A program made the translations under genes and the position numbers. The notes under the pieces were generated by a model, which was not told the DNA's origin, made no database searches, and saw only the letters and a list, made by a program, of their open reading frames with translations. A stretch of DNA of 64,000 nucleotides from Halioglobus japonicus (GTDB lineage Bacteria; Pseudomonadota; Gammaproteobacteria; Pseudomonadales; Halieaceae), in the NCBI GenBank assembly GCA_902705825.1, contig CACSIL010000023.1:77480-141479 (forward strand), read 5' to 3'. Positions 54,050-63,732 of the stretch are shown here, piece after piece (the stretch's first letter is position 1; each line of letters begins with the position of its first letter).

Positions 54050-55006
54050 GTGAAAGTGAACCGAATTGATCTCAACCTGCTGGTCTACCTGGACGCCCTG
54101 CTGCGTGAGCGCAATGTCACACAGGCCGCCAACCAGTTGAACTTATCGCAGCCCGCCATGAGCAATGGACTGCGCCGTTTGCGCGAGCTGTTTAATGACC
54201 CGTTACTGGTCAGGACCAGCGAGGGCATGACACCCACAGAGCGTGCGCTCGAACTCGAACCCATGGTGCGTGAGGTGCTGGGGAAAATCGATCACGCAGT
54301 GCAACCGCGAGGCGATTTCGAACCCGGTGAGGCTCAGCGCGTGTTTCGCATCATGGCCAGCGATTACGCCGAATCCACCCTGCTACCGAGTGTGCTGGGA
54401 AAATTACGCACGCAGGCGCCGGGCTTGACGCTGGATATTATGACCCCTTCTGACGTCAGCTTTCTGGATGTGGAGCGCGGTAAAGTGGATATGGTGATCA
54501 ATCGCTTCGATTCGATGCCGCAGTCCTTCCACCAGATTCATTTATGGAACGACAGTTTTACCTGCGTGCTCAGCCCGAACAATCCGGTGTTGAAGAAATT
54601 TACTCTGGAAAATTATCTCAAGGCCAACCATGTCTGGGTCAGTAAAACAGGCATGGGTGTCGGGGTGGGCGTAGACCCTGATGATGTACAACGCCTGGGC
54701 TGGGTGGATCTGGCATTGAACAAAATTGGCAAGAAGCGCCAGATTCGGGTATTCACACGGCACTACCAGGCCGCGATGACACTGGCAGAACAGAACGATC
54801 TGATTGTGACACTCCCGACGCGGGCCGCACAGCTGAAGCTGAACAACCCGCGCGTGGTGTTGCGCGATCCACCGCTGGAAATTCCACCGCTGGAACTGAA
54901 GATGGCCTGGAGCCCATTGCTGCAACATAATCCCGGCAATAAATGGCTGCGAAAACTCATCGCCGATACTGCCAGAGAACTGGACGGACTGGAGGCGACT
55001 CCCTGA
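54050..55006 (+). CDS. LysR family transcriptional regulator
   Basis: A 318-residue regulator. Winged HTH at ~4-62 (IDLNLLVYLDALLRERNVTQAANQLNLSQPAMSNGLRRLR) and a LysR substrate-binding domain with DMVINRFDSMP and the ligand-pocket end. The start is taken as GTG 54050 (GGAG seven to eight bases upstream); GTG 54032 and 54056 are alternatives. It resembles the NodD/SyrM-like subgroup (MSNGLRRLRELFNDPLLVR). It stands 123 bases ahead of glcB, which may be its target; this is inference. Confidence 0.9.
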   Translation: MKVNRIDLNLLVYLDALLRERNVTQAANQLNLSQPAMSNGLRRLRELFNDPLLVRTSEGMTPTERALELEPMVREVLGKIDHAVQPRGDFEPGEAQRVFRIMASDYAESTLLPSVLGKLRTQAPGLTLDIMTPSDVSFLDVERGKVDMVINRFDSMPQSFHQIHLWNDSFTCVLSPNNPVLKKFTLENYLKANHVWVSKTGMGVGVGVDPDDVQRLGWVDLALNKIGKKRQIRVFTRHYQAAMTLAEQNDLIVTLPTRAAQLKLNNPRVVLRDPPLEIPPLELKMAWSPLLQHNPGNKWLRKLIADTARELDGLEATP

Positions 55007-55129
55007 GCGCATTCACCGTTTTAATGCCGGTGATTGAAGTGATTGATTCGCTAATTTTTGGTCTGCCACCTAAAATCACGGCTATATCACGGGTTTAACC
55101 GTGCCAGTCGTCAACAAAGAGGTTTCACA

Positions 55130-57307
55130 ATGACTGATCGCATCCAGCAAGGTGGCTTACAGATAGCACCAGTACTCCACCAACTCCTGGAGGAGGACAT
55201 CTGCCCGGGCACTGGCGTTAGCGCCGAACAATTCTGGCTCGGGTTGGAATCACTGGTGAACACACTGGGCCCGCGCAATCGCGAGCTGCTGGAAACACGT
55301 GATCAATTGCAGGCAAAGATCGACGCATGGCACCAGGCAAATGGCGGCCCGGATTACGACAAATCTGCCTACAAGACGTTCCTCGAAGAGATCGGTTACC
55401 TATTGCCCGAGGGCGAGGACTTCCAAATCAACACCACAGGGGTCGATGACGAAGTCGCCTTACTGGCAGGGCCACAACTGGTAGTGCCGGTGATGAATGC
55501 ACGGTACGCGCTCAATGCGGCGAATGCGCGTTGGGGCAGCCTTTACGATGCACTCTACGGAACGGATGTCATTCCCGAAACCGATGGCGCTGAACGCGCA
55601 GGTGCCTATAACCCGGTGCGCGGTGAGAAAGTGATCGCCTATGCCAAGCATTTTCTGGACAGCCACTGCCCGCTGACCGGTGGCAGTCACGCAGACGCCA
55701 CCGCTTATGCCATCGTCAGTGGCGCCCTGCAGGTAACACTGGGAAATGGAGAGAAACGAGCATTGCAGGCACCGGAGCAACTGTGCGGCTACAGCGGCGA
55801 TGCACCAACACCTGCCAGCGTTCTGCTGGTCCACAACGGTCTGCATATTGAGATCCAGATTGATCCGTCCAGCGCTATAGGAAAAACCGATAGCGCCGGT
55901 GTAAAAGACGTAGTGCTGGAAGCTGCGCTCACTACAATTCAGGATTGCGAAGACTCTGTTGCAGCCGTCGATGCTGAGGACAAAGCCGTCGCGTACGCCA
56001 ACTGGCTGGGACTGATGCGCGGCGACCTCAGCGACAATTTTTCCAAGGGTGGTAAAACCGTCACTCGTCGCCTCAATGCGGACCGACGCTTCACTGCACC
56101 CGATGGCACAGAACTGGTTCTGCCTGGACGCAGCCTGATGTTCGTGCGCAACGTCGGCCATCTGATGACCACGCCAGCAGTTCTCGATGCAAACGGTGCC
56201 GAGATTCCGGAAGGCATCATGGACGGCTTGTTTACCTCAATGATCGCACTGCATGACCTGAATAAAACGGACGGCGACAGCCGCAATTCACGTCAGGGTA
56301 GCGTCTACATAGTGAAGCCGAAAATGCACGGCCCGGACGAAGTCGCATTCACCTGCGAGCTGTTTGATCGTATAGAAGACATCCTGGGAATGGCGCGCAA
56401 CACATTGAAAGTGGGCATCATGGATGAGGAGCGTCGCACCACCATCAACCTTAAAGAGTGTATTCGCGCGGCGAAAGAGCGTCTGGTGTTTATCAATACC
56501 GGATTTCTGGATCGCACTGGAGACGAGATACACACCAGCATGAAAGCAGGCGCAATGACGCCCAAGGGTGCGATGAAGCAGGAGCCGTGGATCAACGCCT
56601 ACGAGGACTGGAACGTTGACACAGGCCTGCGCTGCGGCCTGCTGGGCAAGGCCCAGATCGGCAAGGGTATGTGGGCGATGCCGGATTTGATGGCCGACAT
56701 GATGAAAAACAAAATCGCCCACCCGCAGGCGGGCGCCAGCACGGCATGGGTACCCTCTCCCACCGCCGCGACACTGCACGCGATTCACTACCACGAGGTG
56801 AATGTCGCTCAACGCCAGCAAGAACTGCAAGGTCAGGCGCGCGCCTCACTGGACGATATCCTCAGCATCCCGCTCAAAGGTGCCGCCGGACTCACTGAGG
56901 ACGACATTCAACGAGAGCTGGACAATAACGCACAGGGCATACTTGGCTATGTGGTGCGCTGGATTGATCAGGGCGTTGGCTGCTCCAAAGTGCCGGATAT
57001 ACACCATGTTGGCCTGATGGAAGACCGTGCCACATTACGGATATCCAGCCAACATATCGCCAACTGGCTGCATCACGGTGTGTGCACGAAGGAACAGGTG
57101 CGTGAAACCATGGAGCGAATGGCCGCCGTGGTGGATACGCAGAATGCCGGGGACCCCGCCTACCGAAATATGGCACCGGATTTCGACAGCAGCATTGCGT
57201 TTCAGGCAGCCTGCGATCTGGTGTTTCTCGGCGAGGAACAGCCCAGCGGTTACACCGAGCCGGTACTCCACGCTCGGCGCAGGGAAGCTAAAGCCAGTCA
57301 GGCGTAG
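55130..57307 (+). CDS. glcB: Malate synthase G
   Basis: A 725-residue enzyme (E. coli GlcB is 723) condensing glyoxylate and acetyl-CoA to malate. Landmarks include [18 protein letters not shown] near residue 130, [68 protein letters not shown] and the ending [20 protein letters not shown] 55130 has AGAGG eight bases upstream. It is followed by a bidirectional terminator shared with the convergent pilin gene. Confidence 0.96.
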   Translation: MTDRIQQGGLQIAPVLHQLLEEDICPGTGVSAEQFWLGLESLVNTLGPRNRELLETRDQLQAKIDAWHQANGGPDYDKSAYKTFLEEIGYLLPEGEDFQINTTGVDDEVALLAGPQLVVPVMNARYALNAANARWGSLYDALYGTDVIPETDGAERAGAYNPVRGEKVIAYAKHFLDSHCPLTGGSHADATAYAIVSGALQVTLGNGEKRALQAPEQLCGYSGDAPTPASVLLVHNGLHIEIQIDPSSAIGKTDSAGVKDVVLEAALTTIQDCEDSVAAVDAEDKAVAYANWLGLMRGDLSDNFSKGGKTVTRRLNADRRFTAPDGTELVLPGRSLMFVRNVGHLMTTPAVLDANGAEIPEGIMDGLFTSMIALHDLNKTDGDSRNSRQGSVYIVKPKMHGPDEVAFTCELFDRIEDILGMARNTLKVGIMDEERRTTINLKECIRAAKERLVFINTGFLDRTGDEIHTSMKAGAMTPKGAMKQEPWINAYEDWNVDTGLRCGLLGKAQIGKGMWAMPDLMADMMKNKIAHPQAGASTAWVPSPTAATLHAIHYHEVNVAQRQQELQGQARASLDDILSIPLKGAAGLTEDDIQRELDNNAQGILGYVVRWIDQGVGCSKVPDIHHVGLMEDRATLRISSQHIANWLHHGVCTKEQVRETMERMAAVVDTQNAGDPAYRNMAPDFDSSIAFQAACDLVFLGEEQPSGYTEPVLHARRREAKASQA

Positions 57308-57355
57308 AACCGGGTTCTCCCGCGGATTCACCTCCCCGGAGCTATCTTGCCACCC

Positions 57356-57387
57356 AAAAAAAGCCCGGCATCTGCCGGGCTTTTTTA
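57356..57387. terminator. Bidirectional rho-independent terminator between glcB and pilin 1
   Basis: Stem arms AAGCCCGGCA and TGCCGGGCTT (57361-57370 and 57373-57382) close a two-base apex (effective loop larger); the A-run at 57356-57362 and the T-run at 57379-57387 give U-tracts in both directions. It ends pilin 1 (minus) and probably glcB (plus). The same stem terminates pilin 2 at 63096-63122. Confidence 0.9.
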
Positions 57388-57406
57388 TTTCGGTAGCCCC
57401 AGAGGA

Positions 57407-57910
57407 TCATCCCCTGCAATTGGCCGGTAAATACTTCGCCGGAACTTCAGGCGTTGAGTCGTCGCTCGCCCCGTTTATACACTCCCAACTCATGGTGCCA
57501 TCATCATTGATCGAACCAGACAGCTGGAAAACTGCAATAGAATTGATGTTCTTCACGGTGCCATCCCAAACGCTGGTGAAGATACCCACACCCAGGTGTA
57601 TGGATGAGCCATCCACCGGCGCGCTGGGGTAAGCATCTATTTTCCACATCACATCACTGTAGGCGATTCGGCTGCTTGTATTGATGCCAAAATTTATCGT
57701 GTCGTCCGGGAAGCCCCCGTTAGCTGCCACATACTCCGCAATGGTAGCCTTACCCTCAGCCAGTACGGCCAGCGGTTCAGTCATCTTGGAACGAACAATA
57801 TAGTCCTGATAGGCTGGCAATGCGATGGCCGCCAGTACGCCGACAATCGCAATAACAATCATCAGTTCGATCAGTGTAAAACCCCGTTGTGATTTGGATA
57901 GAGTGCCCAT
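57407..57910 (-). CDS. Type IV major pilin (PilA-like), copy 1
   Basis: A 167-residue prepilin: leader [10 protein letters not shown], cleavage before [37 protein letters not shown] helix (Glu+5 present), beta-domain, and a C-terminal disulfide pair ([10 protein letters not shown]…LPANCRG). AAGGGG lies eight bases ahead of the ATG. It shares its N-terminal ~55 residues almost entirely with the pilin at 63149-63649 but differs in the middle. It has its own sigma-54 promoter and terminator. It builds the pilus fibre for twitching, adhesion or DNA uptake. Confidence 0.93.
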   Translation of the reverse strand: MGTLSKSQRGFTLIELMIVIAIVGVLAAIALPAYQDYIVRSKMTEPLAVLAEGKATIAEYVAANGGFPDDTINFGINTSSRIAYSDVMWKIDAYPSAPVDGSSIHLGVGIFTSVWDGTVKNINSIAVFQLSGSINDDGTMSWECINGASDDSTPEVPAKYLPANCRG

Positions 57911-57990
57911 TTATGTATCCCCTTGTTATATGATTAGACGCCCCCTCGTCCATCTACCATTCTGCAAACGCTTGGGCTAAAAACCGTAAA

Positions 57991-58006
57991 GCAGATACCG
58001 TGCCAA
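57991..58006 (-). promoter_or_regulatory. Sigma-54 (-24/-12) promoter of pilin 1
   Basis: On the minus strand TTGGCACGGTATCTGC (58006-57991) fits the RpoN consensus TGGCACG-N4-TTGC, with GG (58004-58003) and GC (57992-57991) separated by exactly ten bases. Only one consensus base in the -12 box differs (CTGC for TTGC). The start would be near 57980, giving a ~70-base leader. Transcription therefore needs RpoN and an enhancer-binding activator, as known for pilA with PilR. Confidence 0.9.
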
Positions 58007-58135
58007 CAACCCAGCACTGCCAAAACGCATTATTTTATTTATATAATTCAATTGCTTAAAGAATTTCAAACCTGAGAGAATCGGGTTTTCAGTGATGTTT
58101 CTACAGGCGTCAAAAATGATGAGGCTCGGCGAATA

Positions 58136-58154
58136 TGTGACATTTTTTGTCACA
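58136..58154. promoter_or_regulatory. 19-bp palindromic upstream element of pilin 1
   Basis: TGTGAC-ATTTTTT-GTCACA, perfect 6-bp arms with a seven-base spacer. Its centre is 141 bases upstream of the -24 GG of the sigma-54 promoter, and an equivalent palindrome stands at exactly the same distance for pilin 2. The likely role is the enhancer (activator binding site). The spacer (nine bases between TGTGA and TCACA) is too long for a CRP site. Confidence 0.75.
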
Positions 58155-58236
58155 ATGCGGCACCCTGTGTCGCTCGACAAACTCAGGGGATCAAAAGTCT
58201 ATCGCGGCCTCCGGGGCAGCGGGTGCGTTGGAATAC

Positions 58237-59118
58237 CTAGCCGGCGCGTCGGTCGTTGGGGTTGGAGCTGTCCTTGAACTGCAGGTTGGTCAGTTGCTCA
58301 GAGAGAAGCCCGATAAGAAACATCACCATTCCCGCAAGGACTAACAATGTACTCATATTGGTAAAGCGCCAACCGGAGCTCATCACTGTTAAGAAGTAAT
58401 TCAGAAAACCCAGACCCGACACTATCACGGCGGCGGGAAAGTATATTTTCAGCGGTGAATAGAGTGTCCCCACCTTGAATATAATCAACAGAAAACGGAT
58501 GCCGTCCTTCACCATACTGATGTGGCTTTTACCGAGGCGCTTCGACACGGTGATGGGAACAAAACCCACAGAGTAACCCGCCCGAAAAAACGCCATGGTT
58601 GAGGTGGTAGGGTAGCTGAAGCCATTGGGCAACAGGTAGAGAAAGCCCAGAAACTTTCTGCGATCAGCACAGCGGAACCCTGAGGTCAGGTCATCGATCT
58701 TGCGGTTGACCATCCAACTGGCAAAATTGTTGTAAAACGTATTGGCGCTCCAGCGGGCTACACTGGCTTGTGAATCACGGCCACTGCGTGCGCCCACCAC
58801 CAGGTCGTAACCCTCATCGATCTTGGCCAATAGCCGGTCAATATCCGCCGCACTGTGCTGGCCATCGCCATCCATAAACACCAGGTAATCGCCTTTAGCG
58901 GCACGTGCGCCGGCTTTGACAGCTGCACCATTGCCCTTGGAATAGGGATGCGTAATCACCCTTACCCCCGCATCGATACACACTTGCTCTGTGGTATCGG
59001 TGGATCCGTCGTTCACCACGATGATCTCGGCGTCCGGGTGGTGCTCAATTAACTCGGGCAGCAGTCTTGCGAGACCAAGCTCTTCGTTTTTAGCCGGAAT
59101 TACGATGGATACTTTCAA
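58237..59118 (-). CDS. Glycosyltransferase family 2, polyprenyl-phosphate sugar synthase-like
   Basis: A 293-residue protein. GT2/DPM1-like catalytic part (~1-210): VSIVIPAKNEELGLARLLPEL, VVNDGSTDTTEQ, GNGAAVKAGARAAKGDYLVFMDGDGQHSAADI with the metal-binding DGD, and the acceptor region TSGFRCADRRKFL. Two C-terminal transmembrane helices (~225-245, 255-280) as in GtrB/ArnC-like enzymes. It should load a hexose or similar sugar from a nucleotide onto undecaprenyl phosphate at the inner face. TTG start at 59118 with GGAGAG eight bases upstream. It sits downstream of the two GT-C-like genes and is presumably their sugar-lipid supplier (inference). Confidence 0.88.
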   Translation of the reverse strand: MKVSIVIPAKNEELGLARLLPELIEHHPDAEIIVVNDGSTDTTEQVCIDAGVRVITHPYSKGNGAAVKAGARAAKGDYLVFMDGDGQHSAADIDRLLAKIDEGYDLVVGARSGRDSQASVARWSANTFYNNFASWMVNRKIDDLTSGFRCADRRKFLGFLYLLPNGFSYPTTSTMAFFRAGYSVGFVPITVSKRLGKSHISMVKDGIRFLLIIFKVGTLYSPLKIYFPAAVIVSGLGFLNYFLTVMSSGWRFTNMSTLLVLAGMVMFLIGLLSEQLTNLQFKDSSNPNDRRAG

Positions 59119-59124
59119 GGGGTA

Positions 59125-59155
59125 GCTCTCCAGGTCCCTGGCTCTCCAGGTCCCT
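59125..59155. repeat. Tandem direct repeat of a 15-base unit at the GT2/GT-C gap
   Basis: GCTCTCCAGGTCCCT occurs at 59125-59139 and again at 59141-59155 (one base apart), touching the stop of the GT-C gene. On the minus strand the unit contains GGAGAG, so the Shine-Dalgarno of the GT2 gene is part of one copy and was duplicated with it. Confidence 0.85.
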
Positions 59156-61082
59156 ATTTTTCCAAATACAATGCCAGCGTCTGTTGCTCGCCTACCGTCA
59201 ACTTACCCTGCTCATCCAATTCTTGCAAAGTCGCGATGACGGTCTGCACCTCCTCCACCTTGCCCAACGCGGTGGCGAAATGCAATTTCATCAGCAAGCC
59301 GCGCGTATTATCCGGGGACAGGGCCAGATACCGCTCAATATAGGCGTAGGCATTATCATACCTTTGCAAGGCATTCTCCAGCACTGCCAGATTTGAATAT
59401 ATGTTGGCAGAAGCCTTGCGTTTGAAACCGTCCTCCAGATATATCTGGGCGAGGCGGTCGGCAAACCGGACGCGATCAAACTGGGGACAGCGATCGTTCT
59501 GGAGCAGACGAACCATTGTTAGCAACGTGGTCACCGACCGGAAGGGCCGCTGGGGATTTTCCCTGGCCAGTGCATCGATCGTCTCGGATGCGACGGGGGT
59601 ACCCGCCATACAGCTCAGCGCCAGATTGCGAATTTCATAGTCTCCGCGCAGCTGCTGTGAGCTGGCAGCATTAGCGCTCGCCTGAAATGACAACTTGGAA
59701 TAGTGATGCGCAGCCTCAGCCTGCCCCAGCTCGGCCATATACCTGGCCATATCGGTGTTGGCGCGGGGGGAATTGGGGTGGGCATTCAGGTGGTTCAGAA
59801 TCAGCATAGGGCGACTCGACCAGATCTGTACTTGTGAGCTGGTCAGGAAGGACAGCAGTAACAGCCATAGGGCAAGGCACACCAGCAGCGGCGCTTTCGG
59901 CTCCGGCCATTTCTTGACGAGGGCTGCGAACAGCGCTCCAAGAGCTAACAGCAGCCCTATTGAAGGAAAATAATTGCGGTGCTCAAAATACAGTTCAAGC
60001 GGCAGAACCGTAGACTCTACACTGTGGCCGAGTACAAACCAGGCGATGCCAAATACAAACCAGCGGCCCGCCCGCCAACACAGGGCTGCGCCGCAGACTA
60101 CCACCAGCAGCAACCATGCAATGACGGCATAGAGTGTCGACGCCGGGTCAAACAGGCCGCGCGACAATAGAACATCGTCGTGGTAAAGCCCCATTCTGGC
60201 GGTTTGCGGATAGGCCAACTGCGCGACATAGTCCCAGACAATGCGCGATTGAGTGAACAACCGCTCATCCAGTGTAAATTCCCTGCCTCCAAAGCGTGAC
60301 GCAAGGTAGTCCCACCCAAGCAATAACGCAGCCGACATCGCAATCGCGCCGATGGCGATGAGGGAGTATGACAACCCTCGCAGCCAGTGAATAACGTCGC
60401 CATTGCGACCGGCAAACTCCAGCCAGAGAACTTCCAGCAATAACAACACAGGCACCAGCACGATGGCGTTTTCCTTGGAAAACAGCGCAATCACCAGGAA
60501 TATCGGCACTGGCAGAAAACGCCACAGACCGCTCTTGCCGGCCATCTGGCCAAAGCGCCAGTACAGGTAGCTGATCGTCGCCAGCAGCATAAAAAACGTC
60601 GCCAGCATAGCCATTCGCTGTACGGCATAGAGCACCGTACTAACCAGCAACGGATGCAGCACCCAAGCCGCACCCAATAACACAGCGAGAACGCGGTAAC
60701 CGGGCACCTTCACAAAACGAAACAGCAGCCAGAACAACCAGATTACTAATCCGCCATTCAGCAAGTGCAAAACAATATTAATCTTCTTGCTGCCAGTAAT
60801 GCCCTCATCCAGATACATCTTTTCGAGCACGAAGCTCGTCATCGACACAGACCGCCCAAGCACACCGGAGTTGTCGCCAAAAATATAGTCAAAAGCCAGC
60901 TCCGGGTGATTTTTGACATCGCCAATCACCATCACGCTGGAGCGATCATCGAGGAGCTCCGGCCCGTGAATACCCGGCCAGTAGATCCAGAGGCCAATAA
61001 CAAACAGCAGGCCCGCGAGCATAAGAGCGCCTGCAGTACCAGGCCAAAAGCGCTCTGAAAGGGGTGTCTTTGCGCCCATCAT
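59154..61082 (-). CDS. TMTC-like multi-membrane glycosyltransferase with C-terminal TPR-like region, copy B
   Basis: A 642-residue inner-membrane protein with about 10-12 helices over the first ~430 residues. A first periplasmic loop has the acidic pair LLDDRSS (Asp45-Asp46), typical of GT-C enzymes. Further family blocks: LHPLLVSTVLYAVQRMAMLATFF, LFSKENAIVLVP and FEHRNYFPSIGLLLA. Residues ~430-640 are helical and TPR-like (YSNLAVLENALQRYDNAYAY). The pattern recalls eukaryotic TMTC O-mannosyltransferases (GT105) and bacterial pilin glycosyltransferases such as TfpW. Starts with an ATGA overlap on the upstream paralogue. Role in pilin glycosylation is inference. Confidence 0.8.
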   Translation of the reverse strand: MMGAKTPLSERFWPGTAGALMLAGLLFVIGLWIYWPGIHGPELLDDRSSVMVIGDVKNHPELAFDYIFGDNSGVLGRSVSMTSFVLEKMYLDEGITGSKKINIVLHLLNGGLVIWLFWLLFRFVKVPGYRVLAVLLGAAWVLHPLLVSTVLYAVQRMAMLATFFMLLATISYLYWRFGQMAGKSGLWRFLPVPIFLVIALFSKENAIVLVPVLLLLEVLWLEFAGRNGDVIHWLRGLSYSLIAIGAIAMSAALLLGWDYLASRFGGREFTLDERLFTQSRIVWDYVAQLAYPQTARMGLYHDDVLLSRGLFDPASTLYAVIAWLLLVVVCGAALCWRAGRWFVFGIAWFVLGHSVESTVLPLELYFEHRNYFPSIGLLLALGALFAALVKKWPEPKAPLLVCLALWLLLLSFLTSSQVQIWSSRPMLILNHLNAHPNSPRANTDMARYMAELGQAEAAHHYSKLSFQASANAASSQQLRGDYEIRNLALSCMAGTPVASETIDALARENPQRPFRSVTTLLTMVRLLQNDRCPQFDRVRFADRLAQIYLEDGFKRKASANIYSNLAVLENALQRYDNAYAYIERYLALSPDNTRGLLMKLHFATALGKVEEVQTVIATLQELDEQGKLTVGEQQTLALYLEK

Positions 61083-63049
61083 TGGTCGAACAGCGCTCTA
61101 AGCACTGGTAACTCGCGCCGCAAAGGATCACGCCGCATCCACTCCCGCAGCGCTTCATAGGTGCTGGCCGAGTCATCCGTGCCATGATATTGAACGAGGT
61201 AGGCAGACATACGGGGGCTGTCTGTGTTCCTGGCTTGAGCGCGCAGTAGCAAGGGAAATAAACTGGCCTTCTGCGCTGGAGCTGTCGCCATAATAAAGCG
61301 GTACTGGAAACCCACGATATTTGCCTTGTGCGGATAGCGCTCGACAAGCAAATCCAACAGGGCGGCCACGCGATCCCTCTCCGGCTTCATCGCAGGCTTC
61401 AGAGAAAAATTCACCAGTGCGCCCAACGCCGTGCGATCCGAAGATTGCAGGCGACGCGTCTTCGCCAATTCTGTCATTACGCCCAACCAGTCGTTTTCCT
61501 GTGCCAGAGCAGGAAAATACAGGGTATCGAGCTGATACAACATCACCAATGCAGAAAAATTGCGTTCATCCAGGCTGCGCATTCTCTCGAAGTAGCCGCG
61601 AGATGTAACAGCCAGCGCACGCTGCTGATCGGCATCCAGCCCGAGCGCCTGCGCCCGTTGGAAGCGCTTGAACAATACATTTGCGTAGAAAAAATTGGCC
61701 CGGGGAGATTGCGGGTGATTTATAACATTGTAGCGCGCCAGACTCTCCTCATCGCTCCAGGCCGTTGTTCGGACAAACAATAGCGCAACCAGCAGGCAGA
61801 GCACGCCCCCCACGACGGTGCGCAGGCGGAGTCGATCAAACCGGGAGACACACCTGAGAATCCCCACACCCGCCAGTACAGCAAACCCCATACTCGGCAG
61901 GTAATTGCGGTGCTCAAATACCATCTCCAAAGGCAGCACCGTGGATTCCATAGTGTGTGCGACCAGGTAAAAGAACAAGGCGAAGGCTATCAACGGATAG
62001 CGTCTGTGCCATATTGCCGCAGCACTGAGCACAACTAGCCAGGCGAGCATAGAAAAGAACGTCGTAAAAGGTGCCCACAAGCTGCTAGAAATCAGGAAAT
62101 CATCGTGGAAAAAACCCATGCTCATGATATTGGGCACCAGCATCCAACTCAGGTATTGCCACAATGCCCGACCTTGAGTCAGCAGGCGTTCAGGCAGTGT
62201 AAACTCGCGCCCGCCATAGCGACCTTGAAGTATCTCGGGCGCCACCAGATACAGCGCTACAACCAGCAGCACCGGCAATAGCAACAAAAGCCAGCCGCAC
62301 CACACCAGGGGTGTACGCCGCTTGCCACCCCAGACTCCGCGAAACAGCGTGACCTCAATCACTACGATCAACCACGGCAACAGTGCGCCATTTTCTTTCG
62401 ACAGCACTGCAAAAACAGCGAGCAGGCCCAGCCAGAGCAACGCCGCCAACACTTCTCCCGGCCCGGCCCCCGAACTGGCCCAGCGCAGGCGATAATGCGT
62501 GAACACCAGGAGGCCGGCGAGTGTGAACATAGTCGACAGTTGCGCCATACGTTGCACGGCATACAACACCGTCGACACGTGAATGGGGTGCAACAGCCAA
62601 ATCGATGCTGCGATCAATGCTACAAGTCTGCGCTGATGAGGGTTCAAGCGATGTGTGCGCAATGCTGGAGCTTGCAGCACCACCAGCGCGAACAGGAATA
62701 GTAGTGCGCCGATACCCACGTGTATGGCCACATTGGTCGCTTTGAGGCTGAATGGTGTGAAAGCGCCAGCCGCAGCGTGGTTAACCGCAAAAGTCAGCAT
62801 CGCAACGGGACGCATCAGAATACTGGAGTAGGAACTCAGGACAGCTGCACGCCAGTCATCATAGGTCAGGCCGTCGATCTGTACTTGCTGATTGGCAAGC
62901 AGGTTTGGCTCGTCGTCGAAGAAAAGCGGGCCGTTCAGCGCGACCCCGTAAGCAAGCAGACACACCAGCAAAACCAGTGCCCCTAAAAAGAAGGGTAAAC
63001 GACTCCTTTCAATACTACTTTGCAAAACGCGCGATCCAGAAGATTCCAT
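61079..63049 (-). CDS. TMTC-like multi-membrane glycosyltransferase, copy A
   Basis: A 656-residue paralogue of the protein at 59154-61082. The same features appear at matching places: loop-1 acidic pair PLFFDDEPNL (Asp45-Asp46), LHPIHVSTVLYAVQRMAQLSTMF, AVLSKENGALLPW, GGREFTLPERLLTQGRALWQYL, TMESTVLPLEMVFEHRNYLPSMGF, then a soluble helical C-terminal part (~450-656). Being a GT-C-like membrane enzyme, it should use a lipid-linked sugar on the periplasmic side. It is first in the GT-C/GT-C/GT2 unit, ~100 bases after pilin 2. Acceptor and sugar are unknown. Confidence 0.8.
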   Translation of the reverse strand: MESSGSRVLQSSIERSRLPFFLGALVLLVCLLAYGVALNGPLFFDDEPNLLANQQVQIDGLTYDDWRAAVLSSYSSILMRPVAMLTFAVNHAAAGAFTPFSLKATNVAIHVGIGALLFLFALVVLQAPALRTHRLNPHQRRLVALIAASIWLLHPIHVSTVLYAVQRMAQLSTMFTLAGLLVFTHYRLRWASSGAGPGEVLAALLWLGLLAVFAVLSKENGALLPWLIVVIEVTLFRGVWGGKRRTPLVWCGWLLLLLPVLLVVALYLVAPEILQGRYGGREFTLPERLLTQGRALWQYLSWMLVPNIMSMGFFHDDFLISSSLWAPFTTFFSMLAWLVVLSAAAIWHRRYPLIAFALFFYLVAHTMESTVLPLEMVFEHRNYLPSMGFAVLAGVGILRCVSRFDRLRLRTVVGGVLCLLVALLFVRTTAWSDEESLARYNVINHPQSPRANFFYANVLFKRFQRAQALGLDADQQRALAVTSRGYFERMRSLDERNFSALVMLYQLDTLYFPALAQENDWLGVMTELAKTRRLQSSDRTALGALVNFSLKPAMKPERDRVAALLDLLVERYPHKANIVGFQYRFIMATAPAQKASLFPLLLRAQARNTDSPRMSAYLVQYHGTDDSASTYEALREWMRRDPLRRELPVLRALFDQ

Positions 63050-63095
63050 AAAGATTCGCCGAATTGGTTGTTACGAAAAATGCTATTAAACAACG

Positions 63096-63122
63096 AAAAA
63101 AAGCCCGGCATGCCGGGCTTTT
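63096..63122 (-). terminator. Rho-independent terminator of pilin 2
   Basis: The stem AAGCCCGGCA/TGCCGGGCTT (63101-63120, a perfect 20-bp palindrome) is followed on the minus strand by seven T (63102-63096). It lies 27 bases after the pilin 2 stop. The arms are identical to those of the pilin 1 terminator. Some read-through could feed the GT-C genes that start at 63049. Confidence 0.9.
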
Positions 63123-63148
63123 CAGTCTCACTGCTTGGTTAGATTATA

Positions 63149-63649
63149 TTAACCGCGGCAGTTAGCTGGCAGGTACTTGGTCAAAATTGGGTTGCTGTCT
63201 CGGCCGCTGTCGTCACCGGGTATACACTCCCAAGTCATAGTGCCATCTGCATTTCGCGAGCCCGACAACTGGAATGCCAGAGTGGTATCGCTTCGTGCGC
63301 CACCGTTCCAAACGTTGTCACGAACGTTGGCAACGATTCGGACTGTTTCGCCCACTGCTACATCTTCGATAGACAGTTCCTTGAGGATATCGCTGTCGCG
63401 CTCTGAAGTGTTGATACCAAATGCTTCTGCGCCTGACGCTGAAGGTGGGTATCCGCCGTTGGCGGCCACATACTCGGCGATCGTAGTCTTCGCTTCTGCC
63501 AAAGCAGCCAGAGGTTCAGACATTTTGGAACGTACAATGTAGTCCTGATAAGCAGGCAGCGCGATGGCTGCGAGAATGCCGACGATCGCAATAACGATCA
63601 TCAGTTCGATAAGAGTAAAACCCTGTTGAGATTTTTTCTGAATTGTCAT
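63149..63649 (-). CDS. Type IV major pilin (PilA-like), copy 2
   Basis: A 166-residue prepilin: leader [10 protein letters not shown], then [19 protein letters not shown] with Glu+5, a beta-domain distinct from pilin 1, and a shared disulfide end ([10 protein letters not shown]…LPANCRG). Start at ATG 63649 with GGAGAAG upstream; the frame opens to 63751 but that stretch is promoter. It begins a stretch of five minus-strand genes ending with pilin 1. It has its own sigma-54 promoter and terminator, so it is likely an abundant, separately regulated pilin. Confidence 0.94.
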   Translation of the reverse strand: MTIQKKSQQGFTLIELMIVIAIVGILAAIALPAYQDYIVRSKMSEPLAALAEAKTTIAEYVAANGGYPPSASGAEAFGINTSERDSDILKELSIEDVAVGETVRIVANVRDNVWNGGARSDTTLAFQLSGSRNADGTMTWECIPGDDSGRDSNPILTKYLPANCRG

Positions 63650-63732
63650 GATACTTCTCCGCTTTAAGTTAAAACATGCACCGATGATTTCGAAAGCCTC
63701 ATCGGAACAAGCCATTTGCAGAATTGGTAACA

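Larger units (their letters stand above)
57911..58236 (-). other. Upstream regulatory region of pilin 1, no coding gene
   Basis: This 326-base gap between pilin 1 and the GT2 gene contains an AT-rich stretch, a sigma-54 promoter and a 19-bp palindrome (listed separately). Both strands were read and no open frame with an acceptable start and family likeness was seen. It corresponds position by position to the region upstream of pilin 2. Confidence 0.8.

Noticed and set aside
58136..58154. CRP (cAMP receptor protein) site reading of the TGTGA…TCACA palindrome
   Set aside because: The spacer between TGTGA and TCACA is nine bases in both copies; CRP requires six.
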